64,000 nt of DNA. It comes from Mycobacterium sp. IS-1496 (GTDB taxonomy: Bacteria; Actinomycetota; Actinomycetes; Mycobacteriales; Mycobacteriaceae). Position 1 is the stretch's first letter. The number at the start of each line of letters is the position of its first letter. The DNA lies in the NCBI RefSeq assembly GCF_001499995.1, contig NZ_LQIU01000001.1, positions 124,001 to 188,000 on the forward strand. Reading direction: 5' to 3'. Positions 1-8,772 of the stretch are shown here, piece by piece. The notes beneath the pieces were generated by a model, which was not told where the DNA came from, searched no databases, and saw only the letters and a list, made by a program, of their open reading frames with translations. A program made the position numbers and the translations under genes.

Positions 1-1
1 G

Positions 2-310
2 CGTCAGTTGAGCCGTGAACGGGGCGCTGAGCATGCCGCGCTGGGCCTCGAGTTCAATCTCTACCTGCTGCGCAATCCGGAGGCGCGCGAACGCGTGGCG
101 GCCAAGCGATCAGAGGTCGTCGAGCAGCTCGCGAAGTACATAGTCGACGGCATCGAAAGTCTCGGCGCGACACTGCTGATCCCTGCGACGACCTTCGCTC
201 ACATCATCATCGCCACGACCGACGCCGTCGAACTCGGCAGCCACCTGAACGACGTCGACCTCTACCAGCCGATCGTCGAAATGTACGTGTCGGCGGTCAA
301 GATGCCCTGA
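2..310 (+). CDS. TetR-family regulator, C-terminal part (cut by window edge)
   Basis: The reading frame is open from the first bases, so this is the end of a gene whose DNA-binding half lies outside the window. The visible ~102 residues closely match the C-terminal ligand-binding half of the complete TetR protein at 1591-2199 (shared GAEHAALG, YLLRNPEAR, KRSEVVE and DVDLY blocks), so the two are paralogues. Function beyond repressor-type regulation cannot be read. It ends a few bases before the stop of the converging AveC-like gene. Family assignment rests on the similarity to the complete neighbour. Confidence 0.8.
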   Translation, partial: RQLSRERGAEHAALGLEFNLYLLRNPEARERVAAKRSEVVEQLAKYIVDGIESLGATLLIPATTFAHIIIATTDAVELGSHLNDVDLYQPIVEMYVSAVKMP

Positions 311-314
311 CCTC

Positions 315-1484
315 TCACCTGCCGGGTTCGATCGGAACGATCCGCGGCACCTCGGCGCCTTCCGGCAGCACGAGGTCGCCATCGTGGTTGATGTACCCTG
401 AGTGCTTGGTCGGAAGTGGCAGTTCAGGATTCGGGCACGGTCGGTCGGTGCCGTCACCGCAGATGCCGGGATTGAAGTACGAGCGCTTCTGCACGTCTTC
501 GGGCCACGCGTCGCCGTGCATGCCGAGCCATGTCGCCGGCACGTTGTAGAAGAGGAAGAAGCAGGCGCTGACACCCCCGAAGATCGCCAGGAAGCGGATG
601 CCCTGTTGCTTCACGAATCCGCCTCGGATGCTGTCGAGGCCGCGTTCGACCACGGTGCGTCCTCGGTCGTCGGTGAAGAAGCGCAGGCAGCACAGCGCTG
701 TCTGGACGCCACCCCACATCAGCCCTTCGTAAACGGGCCATTGGTAGTAGGTGCCGGCGTTGAACGACAACGACTGGATGGCGCCGGGGTAGGAGTAGAA
801 ACCGATCGGCAGGAGGATGAGCCCCTCCATGATGAAGTCGAAGACGAAGGCGATCGCATAGGTGACCATCACCAGCCTCAGATTGCTGATACCCGGCCAT
901 CGGTTCTTGATCTTGCGCATGATCGCGCATCCCACGATGGTGAGCAGCAGCACGCCGTACATGTAGCCGGGGATGTTGGTCAACAGCGGTTCGGGCACCG
1001 TGTGGCCCGGTTCCTCGTGTGCCACCCAGCCCGGAATGTGCGGCGCCCAGGAACCCTGGTTGAACAGCCATGCGTTGTATGTGCACCAGGTGCTGTAGTA
1101 ATTGAGCATCGGGTCCTGGAACATCATCAGGCCCATCGAGACCAGCAGCATCCCGTCGAGCGTGATGCGCCTGTCCCGCACCCACGGCCGGATGATGAAG
1201 TACCACAACGCAAGTGGCAGGCCGATCCAGAGCACGACGGCGTTGGCGATCAGCGGGATCTTCATGTACAGCGGCGGCTCGCTCGGGCCCCCCGACACCG
1301 GCTCGAAGTACGGTCCGCTGACCCATCGGATGATCAGGTAGAGCGTCAGTGCCAGGAACACCGCGCCGACGGTCGCCCAGATCCTGATGGCATTCGACGA
1401 TCTCGGGGGCACCGCGCCGAGGTCCGTGATGTGTCTGGCCGACTCGGTGACCGAGGACTTTCGCTTGTTCGACAACTCGCTCAA
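315..1484 (-). CDS. AveC-like (spirocyclase family) integral membrane protein
   Basis: About 389 residues. I chose a TTG start at 1484 because AGGAGG lies 6 nt upstream; the open frame extends further but that part would run through the promoter and the divergent regulator. There are roughly six to seven hydrophobic segments, and polar conserved-looking stretches such as MMFQDPMLNYYSTW and FYSYPGAIQSLSF between them, with a non-membrane C-terminal tail. The pattern resembles the AveC-like family, named after the Streptomyces protein that acts in spiroketal formation in avermectin synthesis; the mycobacterial members have no established role. It is divergent from the TetR gene at 1591, with a palindrome between them, so it is probably the target of that regulator. 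Confidence 0.7.
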   Translation of the reverse strand: MSELSNKRKSSVTESARHITDLGAVPPRSSNAIRIWATVGAVFLALTLYLIIRWVSGPYFEPVSGGPSEPPLYMKIPLIANAVVLWIGLPLALWYFIIRPWVRDRRITLDGMLLVSMGLMMFQDPMLNYYSTWCTYNAWLFNQGSWAPHIPGWVAHEEPGHTVPEPLLTNIPGYMYGVLLLTIVGCAIMRKIKNRWPGISNLRLVMVTYAIAFVFDFIMEGLILLPIGFYSYPGAIQSLSFNAGTYYQWPVYEGLMWGGVQTALCCLRFFTDDRGRTVVERGLDSIRGGFVKQQGIRFLAIFGGVSACFFLFYNVPATWLGMHGDAWPEDVQKRSYFNPGICGDGTDRPCPNPELPLPTKHSGYINHDGDLVLPEGAEVPRIVPIEPGR

Positions 1485-1529
1485 GACGCCTCCTGCACTC
1501 CGCGCGCGTACTCGCGCATTCGGCGCTAA

Positions 1530-1545
1530 GATACCAGCCGGTATC
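1530..1545. promoter_or_regulatory. Palindromic operator ATAC-N6-GTAT
   Basis: GATACCAGCCGGTATC is an inverted repeat with 6-bp arms around AGCC, lying between the divergent AveC-like gene (start 1484) and the TetR gene (start 1591). The core ATAC-N6-GTAT recurs twice near 17.37 kb, beside the paralogous TetR at 16251-16850. Most likely it is the operator of the TetR next to it, giving autoregulation and control of the divergent gene; this is inferred from position and symmetry. Confidence 0.6.
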
Positions 1546-1590
1546 TGAATGTCCATAGGGTTTCTCAGATTCTTGTGGCACACTCTGAAC

Positions 1591-2199
1591 ATGGTCGAGC
1601 GTTGGACACGGGAACGACGGCTCGAGCACACTCGTTCCCTGCTGCTCGACGCCGCGGAGGACGTGTTCGCCGAAAAAGGTTTCGCGCCAGCCACTCTCGA
1701 CGACATCGCGCACGCGGCCGGCTACACGAAGGGTGCCATCTACAAACACTTCGCCACCAAGGAAGACCTCTTCCTCGCGGTCAGTGACCGGTACTGGCGC
1801 CGCTACTTCGACAACTTCGCCGAAGTGATGTCGTCGGCCGAGCAGGTCGGGTCGCGCGAACTCGATGAGATCGCAGCACGGTGGCGGGAACTGAGCCGTG
1901 ACCGCGGCGCCGAGCATGCCGCGCTGGGGCACGAGTTCGCGCTCTACCTGCTCCGTAACCCGGAGGCGCGCCGGCGCGTGGCCGAGAAGCGGTCCGAGGT
2001 CGTCGAGGCGCTCGCGGCTTTCATCGTCGAGGGTATCGACAGGCTCGGTGGCGCCTTGCTGATCTCCCCGCTGACCCTGGCCCAGGTCCTGGTCGCGACC
2101 AGCGATTCGGTTGTTCTGGGCAGCGAACTCGACGATGTCGACCTCTACCGGCCGGTCATCGAGATGTACATGTCCGCGATCAAACTGCCTGACAACTGA
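1591..2199 (+). CDS. TetR-family transcriptional regulator
   Basis: 202 residues from ATG 1591 (MVERWTRERR); the open frame reaches further upstream but would cover the operator. The N-terminal helix-turn-helix is clear at about residues 15-60 (TRSLLLDAAEDVFAEKGF, then GYTKGAIYKHFATKEDLF). The C-terminal part is the ligand-binding domain. It is paralogous to the partial regulator at 2-310 and to the one at 16251-16850. The P450 gene starts 25 nt downstream and is probably co-transcribed; the divergent AveC-like gene shares its operator region. The ligand is unknown, plausibly a substrate or CoA-ester of the pathway. Confidence 0.9.
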   Translation: MVERWTRERRLEHTRSLLLDAAEDVFAEKGFAPATLDDIAHAAGYTKGAIYKHFATKEDLFLAVSDRYWRRYFDNFAEVMSSAEQVGSRELDEIAARWRELSRDRGAEHAALGHEFALYLLRNPEARRRVAEKRSEVVEALAAFIVEGIDRLGGALLISPLTLAQVLVATSDSVVLGSELDDVDLYRPVIEMYMSAIKLPDN

Positions 2200-2224
2200 G
2201 CGAAGGCCGACGAAGGGAGCTCGG

Positions 2225-3427
2225 GTGACCATCACCGCGGCCGAGGGAATCTACTACGACCCGTGGGACGTCGAGCTGAACGCCGACCCGTATCCGATGT
2301 TCGGCCGGATCCGCGAACAGGCTCCGCTGTACCGCAACTCGGACCACGACTTCTACGCGTTGAGTCGGTTCGAGGACGTGAGCGCGGCGTTGGTCGACCA
2401 TCAGACGTTCAGCTCGGCGCGCGGGGCAGTTCTCGAGATCGTCCAGTCCGGCATGGAGATCCCGCCGGGAACTCTGGTCTTCGAGGACCCGCCACTGCAC
2501 GACATCCACAGGAACCTGTTGTCTCGGGCGTTCACGCCGCGCAAGATCAACGCACTCGAGCCGAAGATTCGCGAGCTCACCCAGCGCTGTCTCGACCCGC
2601 TTGTCGGAGGGGATCACTTCGACTTCGTCACGAACCTCGGCTCGGTCATGCCGATGCGTGTGGTCGGGATGTTGTTCGGCATCCCGGAGAAATACCAGCA
2701 ACTCGTCGCCGAAGACGGCGACAAGCACGTGCGTGTCGAGCGTGGCCGATCGATGACCGACAATCCGGACGGCGCCATCACCGACGGGGAGGTGTTCGCC
2801 GAGTTCATCGACTGGCGGCGGGAGCACCCGGCCGACGACCTGACCACCGAACTGCTCAACGCCGAGTTCGAGGACGAAACCGGCACCGTCCGCACGCTTC
2901 ACCGCGACGAACTGCTCATGTTCATGAACGTCGTCGCGGTCGCCGGTGCTGAGACGACCACGCGCCTGATCGGTTGGTCGGGCAAGCTGTTGTCCGACCA
3001 TCCCGAACAACGGCGGCGACTCGCGGCCGATCGCGCGCTCCTGCCGGGGGCGATCGAAGAGATCCTGCGCTACGAACCGCCTGCGCTGCAGGCGGCACGC
3101 TACGTCACCCGTGACGTGCACTATCACGGGCAGACGGTGCCGGCGGGCGCGGCGATGCTGATGCTCATCGGCGCCGCCAACCGCGACCCGCGCCGATTCG
3201 GCGAGGCCGCCGACAGTTTCGACATCACCCGCCCGGTCCGCCAGCACCTGACCTTCGGGGTGGGCGCGCACTACTGTCTGGGCAATGCGCTCGCACGTCT
3301 CGAGGGCCGGATTGCGCTGGAGGAGATACTGATCCGATTCCCGGACTGGGAGGTCGACATCGACAACGCCGTGATGTCACCGGCATCGGCGGTGCGGGGC
3401 TGGGACAGCATGCCCGCCCGTATCTAG
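2225..3427 (+). CDS. Cytochrome P450
   Basis: 400 residues from GTG 2225, with AAGGGAG just upstream. The I-helix oxygen-binding motif is AGAETTT, the K-helix ExxR is EEILRYEPP, and the heme loop is FGVGAHYCLG with the ligand cysteine near residue 351. It is a soluble bacterial class I P450 needing a ferredoxin and reductase; none is adjacent, so it must borrow those elsewhere in the region. It follows the TetR gene at 25 nt, suggesting co-transcription and substrate induction. Its stop codon overlaps the stop of the converging membrane-protein gene. Substrate unknown. Confidence 0.92.
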   Translation: MTITAAEGIYYDPWDVELNADPYPMFGRIREQAPLYRNSDHDFYALSRFEDVSAALVDHQTFSSARGAVLEIVQSGMEIPPGTLVFEDPPLHDIHRNLLSRAFTPRKINALEPKIRELTQRCLDPLVGGDHFDFVTNLGSVMPMRVVGMLFGIPEKYQQLVAEDGDKHVRVERGRSMTDNPDGAITDGEVFAEFIDWRREHPADDLTTELLNAEFEDETGTVRTLHRDELLMFMNVVAVAGAETTTRLIGWSGKLLSDHPEQRRRLAADRALLPGAIEEILRYEPPALQAARYVTRDVHYHGQTVPAGAAMLMLIGAANRDPRRFGEAADSFDITRPVRQHLTFGVGAHYCLGNALARLEGRIALEEILIRFPDWEVDIDNAVMSPASAVRGWDSMPARI

Positions 3428-4197
3428 CCGGTTGCGGCCACGGCGCCCGCCCGCCGCGTCAGATAGTCGATCTGCAGATGGATCGCGTAGAGGACCAGGG
3501 GCGGCAGCACGATGAACGGGACGTTCTCGGCGACGAACTTGAACCACAGGCCGTACGCACCCTGACCGATGTCGGCGAAACCCGCACCCACCTCGGAGAT
3601 GAAATACACGGCGGTGCTGCTCATCAGCACCGCGCATCCGGTGAATGCGCCCCAGAGACAACGGATTCGGGACTCATCGGGCAAGTCCGGGTTGATCAGC
3701 CGGAACCACAGCGCGAACACGACGGCACCGGTGGTCACCCCGACCACCTCGAGGCCGAACATCCACGGATTGCCGCTGACGTAGCGGGTGTCGGCAAGGG
3801 CGTACTGCCACCAGAGCCATTTCCACCCCGGGTCCGCCGTCGGCGTCCACCAGCCGAGTGGATGGCCGATGAGGAACATCAGCTCGTAGCCGATCTGGCT
3901 GCACGCGGTGAAGGGGATGTAGAACAGCGTCAGTTCGGCCGCCTTGTCGAGGCGGGTGCGGTGCTCGCCGGGCGCATCCCACAGGATGACGAGCGGCACC
4001 ACGAGCACGGGGACACCGAAGAGCAGGTTGGCGATGACGTCCGACGTCAATGTCGGTGCGATCAGGCCGAACTGGACTGCGACGGTCATCCCCACGAACA
4101 CCGCGCCCGTCAGCAGCGCGACGCCGAGATAGACCCGTGCTCGGTGCGGCGCGACCGGCCGGGCGAAGTTCGGCTCGCGGGTGTGCAGTGTGGTCAT
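3424..4197 (-). CDS. Polytopic membrane protein of unknown function
   Basis: 257 residues from ATG 4197 (AAGGGAG upstream). I see about seven hydrophobic helices, with polar residues in several of them (ELMFLIGHPLGWW and GAYGLWFKFVAENVPF). The overall look recalls small sterol-isomerase/EXPERA-like or AveC-like membrane enzymes, but I cannot assign a family safely. It begins 4 nt after the stop of the upstream aldehyde dehydrogenase, so both form one operon, driven from the divergent promoter region near 5.7 kb. Confidence 0.7.
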   Translation of the reverse strand: MTTLHTREPNFARPVAPHRARVYLGVALLTGAVFVGMTVAVQFGLIAPTLTSDVIANLLFGVPVLVVPLVILWDAPGEHRTRLDKAAELTLFYIPFTACSQIGYELMFLIGHPLGWWTPTADPGWKWLWWQYALADTRYVSGNPWMFGLEVVGVTTGAVVFALWFRLINPDLPDESRIRCLWGAFTGCAVLMSSTAVYFISEVGAGFADIGQGAYGLWFKFVAENVPFIVLPPLVLYAIHLQIDYLTRRAGAVAATG

Positions 4198-4201
4198 CGC
4201 G

Positions 4202-5683
4202 TCACGCTCCCTTGCCCGCCGTCGCCGACGCCGGGTCCTGTCTCGCCGCCACGGAGATCGACTTGGTGTCGGTGTAGCCGTCGAGGCCCTCGCGGCCGAG
4301 TTCACGGCCGTAGCCGCTGCCCTTCACGCCACCGAACGGCGCGAACGGGTCCATCGTGTAACCCTGATTGACGCCGAAGGTTCCGGTACGGATCCGAGCC
4401 GCCACGCCGAGACCGCGTTCGGTGTCTTCGGTGAACACTGAACCGGCGAGTCCATAGTCGCTGTCGTTGGCGATGCGGACCGCCTCGTCCTCATCGCTGT
4501 AGGGGATGACGGTCAATACAGGGCCGAAGATCTCCTCGCGGGCGATGGTCATGGAGTTGTCGGCCCGATCGAACAGCGTCGGCTTGACGTACCAGCCGCG
4601 GTCCAGCCCGTCGGGCATCCCGGGGCCGCCGGTGACCAGCCGCGCGCCTTCGCCTCGGCCCGCGTCGATGTACCCCCGCACGCGCTCCTGCTGACGCTTC
4701 GCAACCAGAGGGCCCACCTGGGTGGCGGCGTCGGTCGGGTCGCCGACGACCAATGAACTCATTTCGGCGGCCAGTGCGTCGGTGAACTCGTCGGCTCGGC
4801 CGGTGGGCACCAGGATCCGCGTGAGGGCGTTGCAGATCTGCCCGCTGTTGCTCAGGCTGGCCGACCGCACGGCGGCGGCTACGGCGCCGGGGTCGGCGTC
4901 GGGCAGCACGATGGCGGCGGACTTGCCGCCGAGTTCCAGGCTGACGCGCTTGAGATCGCCCGCGCAGGCGGCGGCAACGGCTTTGCCCGCCGCTGTCGAT
5001 CCGGTGAAAGACACCTTGTCCACGCCGGGATGCCTGACGAGGTGCTCGCCCACGGCGCCGCCGCCGGGCAGCACGCTCACCACACCCGTCGGAAGGTCCG
5101 ATTCGGCGATCATCTCGGCGAGCAGGAGCGCATCGAGCGGGGACTCGGGGGCCGGCTTGAGAACCACGGCGCAGCCGGCCAGCAGCGCCGGGATCAGCTT
5201 GGTGACGATGAGGAACTGCGGCATGTTCCACGGCACGATCGCGGCGACGACGCCGACCGGCTCGCGGCGGATGTGGACATCGGCGCCGTACATCCCTGGC
5301 CGGACCTCGTGCCATGGATAGCACTCGGCGAGATTGCAGAAAGCGGTCATCATCATCCAGGGCAGACCGACCTGAGCGCGCTGCGCGAAGCTGGTCGGCG
5401 CACCGATCTCGGAGGTGATGGCCTCGGCCATCGCCGCGCGACGCTCACCGTAGAGCTCGGCCAGGCGCCGAATCGTCGCGATGCGCTCGGCCGGATCGAG
5501 CCGCGGCCACGGCCCGGAGTCGAATGCCTCCCGCGCGGCCGCGACGGCCCTGTCGACGTCGTCCGGCCCCGCGGTCGCCACCTGGGCCACGGCTTGCTCG
5601 GTGTGGGGGGAGATCACCTCGATGCGCTGCCCGGTGCTCGCTTCCGACCACCTGCCACCGATGAACAGCTCATCCGGACGCAC
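4202..5683 (-). CDS. NAD(P)-dependent aldehyde dehydrogenase
   Basis: 493 residues. GTG 5683 was chosen because AAGGGAG sits 8 nt upstream; the open frame runs about 14 codons further. It has the full aldehyde dehydrogenase fold: the oxyanion Asn loop PWNMPQ near 151-156, the general-base Glu near 250 in LELGGKSAA, the nucleophile Cys near 284 in SGQICNALTR, and EEIFGPVL later. It oxidises an aldehyde to an acid; here probably an intermediate made by the neighbouring oxygenases and SDRs. It is divergent from the first Rieske gene (5892) and shares its CAACTACTTG-bearing promoter region. Confidence 0.92.
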   Translation of the reverse strand: MRPDELFIGGRWSEASTGQRIEVISPHTEQAVAQVATAGPDDVDRAVAAAREAFDSGPWPRLDPAERIATIRRLAELYGERRAAMAEAITSEIGAPTSFAQRAQVGLPWMMMTAFCNLAECYPWHEVRPGMYGADVHIRREPVGVVAAIVPWNMPQFLIVTKLIPALLAGCAVVLKPAPESPLDALLLAEMIAESDLPTGVVSVLPGGGAVGEHLVRHPGVDKVSFTGSTAAGKAVAAACAGDLKRVSLELGGKSAAIVLPDADPGAVAAAVRSASLSNSGQICNALTRILVPTGRADEFTDALAAEMSSLVVGDPTDAATQVGPLVAKRQQERVRGYIDAGRGEGARLVTGGPGMPDGLDRGWYVKPTLFDRADNSMTIAREEIFGPVLTVIPYSDEDEAVRIANDSDYGLAGSVFTEDTERGLGVAARIRTGTFGVNQGYTMDPFAPFGGVKGSGYGRELGREGLDGYTDTKSISVAARQDPASATAGKGA

Positions 5684-5722
5684 CTGTTCGACTCCCTTCC
5701 GTGCGACGGCACCAAGCAGTAT

Positions 5723-5732
5723 CAACTACTTG
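5723..5732. promoter_or_regulatory. Near-palindrome CAACTACTTG, KstR2-like half-sites
   Basis: CAACTACTTG lies in the 208-bp spacer between the divergent aldehyde dehydrogenase (5683) and Rieske gene (5892). It differs by one base from the perfect palindrome CAAGTACTTG upstream of the reductase gene at 9460. Both resemble the core of the published KstR2 motif, AnCAAGnnCTTGnT. The match is short, so the assignment is tentative. The rest of the spacer shows no clear feature to me. Confidence 0.4.
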
Positions 5733-5891
5733 CGATTGTGAGCTGAAGCATATACCGTCGGCGCAGCAGGTCCCCGTGAAATCCTCCAAAGAGCAATGCC
5801 GAGTGGCTGATTGCCGACCGGCGGGAAATCAGCGATGCGCGGGGTGCGCGTGCGGTATGACTGGACCTGACCGCGTGGATAGGAGAAGCCC

Positions 5892-7157
5892 ATGGCCCGA
5901 TTCCCCAAGCCGCCGGAAGGCAGCTGGACTCAGCACTATCCCGAGCTGGGTACCGATCCGGTGTCCTATGAGGACTCGATCAGCCCCGAGTTCTACGAGA
6001 TCGAGCGTCAAGCGGTGTTCAAGCGCGCCTGGCTGAATGTCGGACGCGTGGAACAGATTCCGCGCAAGGGCAGCTACTTCACCAAGGAGCTGAAGGTCGC
6101 GAACACGTCGATCATCGTCGTCCGCACGACGTCCGGCGAGGTGAAGGCATACCACAACATCTGCCGCCACCGCGGCAACAAACTGGTTTGGAACGACATG
6201 CCGCTCGAGGAGACCAGCGGAGTCTGCCGGCAGTTCACCTGCAAGTACCACGCCTGGCGCTACGACCTGGACGGCAACCTGACCTTCGTGCAGCAGGAGG
6301 GCGAGTTCTTCGACCTCGACAAGAGCCGCTACGGGCTGGTGCCCGTCCACTGCGACGTGTGGGAAGGCTTCATCTTCGTCAACTTCGCCAAGGAGCCCGA
6401 GCAGTCGCTGCGCGAGTTCCTCGGGCCGATGATCACCAATCTCGAGGGCTATCCGTTCGACAAGATGACCTCGCGGTTCTACTACCGGTCCGAGGTCAAG
6501 GCCAACTGGAAGCTCTACATGGACGCGTTCCAGGAGTTCTACCACGCACCGGTGCTGCACGCGAACCAGTCGCCGACCGCCTATTCGAAGGCCGCCGCCG
6601 AGGCGGGTTTCGAGGCGCCGCACTACCGCATCGAGGGGCCGCACCGGCTCGTCAGCACCTCGGGTGTGCGCGCCTGGGAGATGGCCGACGAGATGCGCAA
6701 GCCGATCGAGGACATCTGCCAGAGCGGTCTGTTCGGTCCCTGGGACAAACCGGATCTGGGGGAGATGCCGCCCGGACTCAACCCGGCGAAATGTGATCCG
6801 TGGGGCCTGGATTCGTTCCAGCTGTTCCCCAACTTCGTGATCCTGTTCTGGGGGCAGGGCTGGTACCTGACCTATCACTACTGGCCTACGTCGCACAACA
6901 CACACATCTTCGAGGGCACGGTGTACTTCCCGCAGCCGCGCACGCCTCGCGAGCGCATCGCCCAAGAACTCGCTGCGGTGTCGTTCAAGGAGTACGGGCT
7001 GCAGGACGCCAACACGCTCGAGGCCACGCAGACCATGGTCGAGTCGCGGGTCATCGATGAGTTCCTGTTGTGCGACCAAGAGGTGCTGATCCGTCACCTG
7101 CACAAGGAGACGGCGGCCTGGGTCGAGGACTACCAGCGCAAGACGGCAGGGGTGTGA
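5892..7157 (+). CDS. Rieske non-heme iron oxygenase, alpha subunit (first copy)
   Basis: 421 residues from ATG 5892 (AGGAGAAG upstream). The Rieske [2Fe-2S] site is C91-x-H93 (CRHRGN) and C117-x2-H120 (CKYHAW). The mononuclear iron site is DAFQEFYHAPVLH, with His 218 and His 223. It would hydroxylate a hydrophobic or ring substrate using electrons from a reductase such as the one at 9460-10485. It is strongly similar over its full length to the second copy at 11293-12552, with identical motif spacing. No classical NTF2-type beta subunit follows; instead a ~113-residue protein begins 1 nt after the stop. Confidence 0.93.
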   Translation: MARFPKPPEGSWTQHYPELGTDPVSYEDSISPEFYEIERQAVFKRAWLNVGRVEQIPRKGSYFTKELKVANTSIIVVRTTSGEVKAYHNICRHRGNKLVWNDMPLEETSGVCRQFTCKYHAWRYDLDGNLTFVQQEGEFFDLDKSRYGLVPVHCDVWEGFIFVNFAKEPEQSLREFLGPMITNLEGYPFDKMTSRFYYRSEVKANWKLYMDAFQEFYHAPVLHANQSPTAYSKAAAEAGFEAPHYRIEGPHRLVSTSGVRAWEMADEMRKPIEDICQSGLFGPWDKPDLGEMPPGLNPAKCDPWGLDSFQLFPNFVILFWGQGWYLTYHYWPTSHNTHIFEGTVYFPQPRTPRERIAQELAAVSFKEYGLQDANTLEATQTMVESRVIDEFLLCDQEVLIRHLHKETAAWVEDYQRKTAGV

Positions 7158-7158
7158 C

Positions 7159-7500
7159 GTGACCGCGACGACGACGACGAAACTGCCACCCGAATTCGCT
7201 GACCTGGAACAGTTCTCCGACTGGTGCCTTCCGACAGAGGCAGAGCGCTACGCCAAGCGGTTGTCCAGCACGATGCAGGAACTGCAGGCCTTCTACGACG
7301 CGATCACCGCGCGCGCCGAAGAGGCCATCGCGTACTGCGACAAGTTCTCGCTTGACGAACTGCCCGAGGACGTTCTCAACCTGATGCATCTGCTGTACTC
7401 GATGATCCAGGCTTCGTTCCCGGTGGAGTGCTGGAAGCAACCGAAGGTTCCCGACTCCGGCGCCACATCGCTGGACTGCGTCGACGAACCGGTGCCGTGA
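7159..7500 (+). CDS. Small protein paired with Rieske oxygenase, unknown family (first copy)
   Basis: 113 residues from GTG 7159, 1 nt after the Rieske stop. Not a family I recognise. It looks mainly helical and acidic, with conserved WCLPTEAERY, EAIAYCDKF and NLMHLLYSMI blocks. The same protein type follows the second Rieske gene (12555-12890), sharing these blocks, so the pair is a genuine two-gene module. A role as accessory or beta-like subunit, or as an electron-transfer docking protein, is an inference from the strict pairing. Its stop overlaps the start of the amidohydrolase by 4 nt. Confidence 0.8.
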   Translation: MTATTTTKLPPEFADLEQFSDWCLPTEAERYAKRLSSTMQELQAFYDAITARAEEAIAYCDKFSLDELPEDVLNLMHLLYSMIQASFPVECWKQPKVPDSGATSLDCVDEPVP

Positions 7501-8762
7501 CCGAACAGACAGTTCTGCGGGCGGCGCGCTGGGGCGATGTCGATACCGGCGAGGTGCGCTCGCCTGCCGTGGTGGTCATCGAGGGCAACCGCATCACGGC
7601 GGTGAACCCTGCGCAGCCGCCGGCGGATCCGGCCGTCGACATCGACCTCGGCGATGTCACCCTGCTGCCCGGCCTGATGGACATGGAGCTCAACCTCCTC
7701 ATCGGCGGGCCCGGCGGACCCGAAGGGCTGCCCAGCCCGATGCACGGTGTGCAGGATGACCCCGCGTACCGCACGCTGCGCGGTGCGGTCAACGCCCGCA
7801 CCACGCTGGAGGCCGGGTTCACCAGCGTTCGCAACCTCGGCCTCATGGTCAAGACGGGCGGTTACCTGCTCGACGTCGCCCTGCAGCGAGCGATCGATCA
7901 GGGCTGGCACGTCGGCCCGCGGATCTATTCGGCCGGACACGCGGTGACCCCGTACGGCGGGCACCTCGACCCGACCGTGTTCCAGCGCCTCGCGCCGGGC
8001 ATCATGCCGTTGTCGGTGGCCGAGGGCATCGCCAACGGCGTCGACGAGGTCCGCGCCTGCGTGCGTTACCAGGTCCGCCACGGCGCCAAGCTGATCAAGG
8101 TGTCGGCGTCCGGCGGTGTGATGTCGCACAGCACCGCTCCGGGCGCCCAGCAGTACTCCGACGACGAGTTCGCAGCTATCGCCGACGAGGCGCACCGCGC
8201 CGGGGTCAGGGTGGCCGCCCATGCGGTGGGCGACAGCGCCATCCGCGCGTGCATCAAGGCCGGGATCGACTGTATCGAGCACGGCTTCCTCGCCAGCGAC
8301 GACACCATCAAGATGATGGCCGACACCGGGACTTTCCTCGTGTCGACCACCTACCTGACCCAGGCCATGGCGATCGACCGCATCGCACCGGAACTGCGGA
8401 AGAAGGCCGAGGTGGTCTTCCCGCGGGCGCAGGCCATGCTGCCCAAGGCGATCGAGGCCGGCGTGCGGATCGCCTGTGGCACGGACGCTCCCGCGATCCC
8501 GCACGGTCAGAACGCCAAAGAACTCTGCGCGCTCGTCGAGCGCGGCATGACGCCGATGCAGGCGATCCGCGCCGCCACCGTGACCAGCGCCGAGTTGATC
8601 GAGGCCGACGACGAACTGGGTCGCCTGAAGCCGGGATACCTCGCCGACATCATCGCCGTACCGGGTGATCCGTCGAAGGACATCACCACTACGCTCGATG
8701 TGTCATTCGTGATGAAGGACGGCCGCGTCTATCGTCACGACGGGGGTGACCGCAGTGGCTGA
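7497..8762 (+). CDS. Amidohydrolase-superfamily protein with altered first metal motif
   Basis: 421 residues from GTG 7497, overlapping the previous stop (GTGA). The order is a small beta-sandwich start, then the TIM barrel of the imidazolonepropionase/prolidase-like amidohydrolases. Later metal-site motifs are present: the Lys of GAKLIKVSASGG, the His of VAAHAVGD, the His of CIEHGF and the Asp of CGTDAP. The normal HxH after strand 1 (GLIDxHxH) is replaced by E-L-N (residues 64-66, MDMELNLLIG). It may hydrolyse a ring-cleavage product or bind one metal only. It lies in the Rieske operon. Confidence 0.85.
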   Translation: MTEQTVLRAARWGDVDTGEVRSPAVVVIEGNRITAVNPAQPPADPAVDIDLGDVTLLPGLMDMELNLLIGGPGGPEGLPSPMHGVQDDPAYRTLRGAVNARTTLEAGFTSVRNLGLMVKTGGYLLDVALQRAIDQGWHVGPRIYSAGHAVTPYGGHLDPTVFQRLAPGIMPLSVAEGIANGVDEVRACVRYQVRHGAKLIKVSASGGVMSHSTAPGAQQYSDDEFAAIADEAHRAGVRVAAHAVGDSAIRACIKAGIDCIEHGFLASDDTIKMMADTGTFLVSTTYLTQAMAIDRIAPELRKKAEVVFPRAQAMLPKAIEAGVRIACGTDAPAIPHGQNAKELCALVERGMTPMQAIRAATVTSAELIEADDELGRLKPGYLADIIAVPGDPSKDITTTLDVSFVMKDGRVYRHDGGDRSG

Positions 8763-8772
8763 GGACGTGGGC

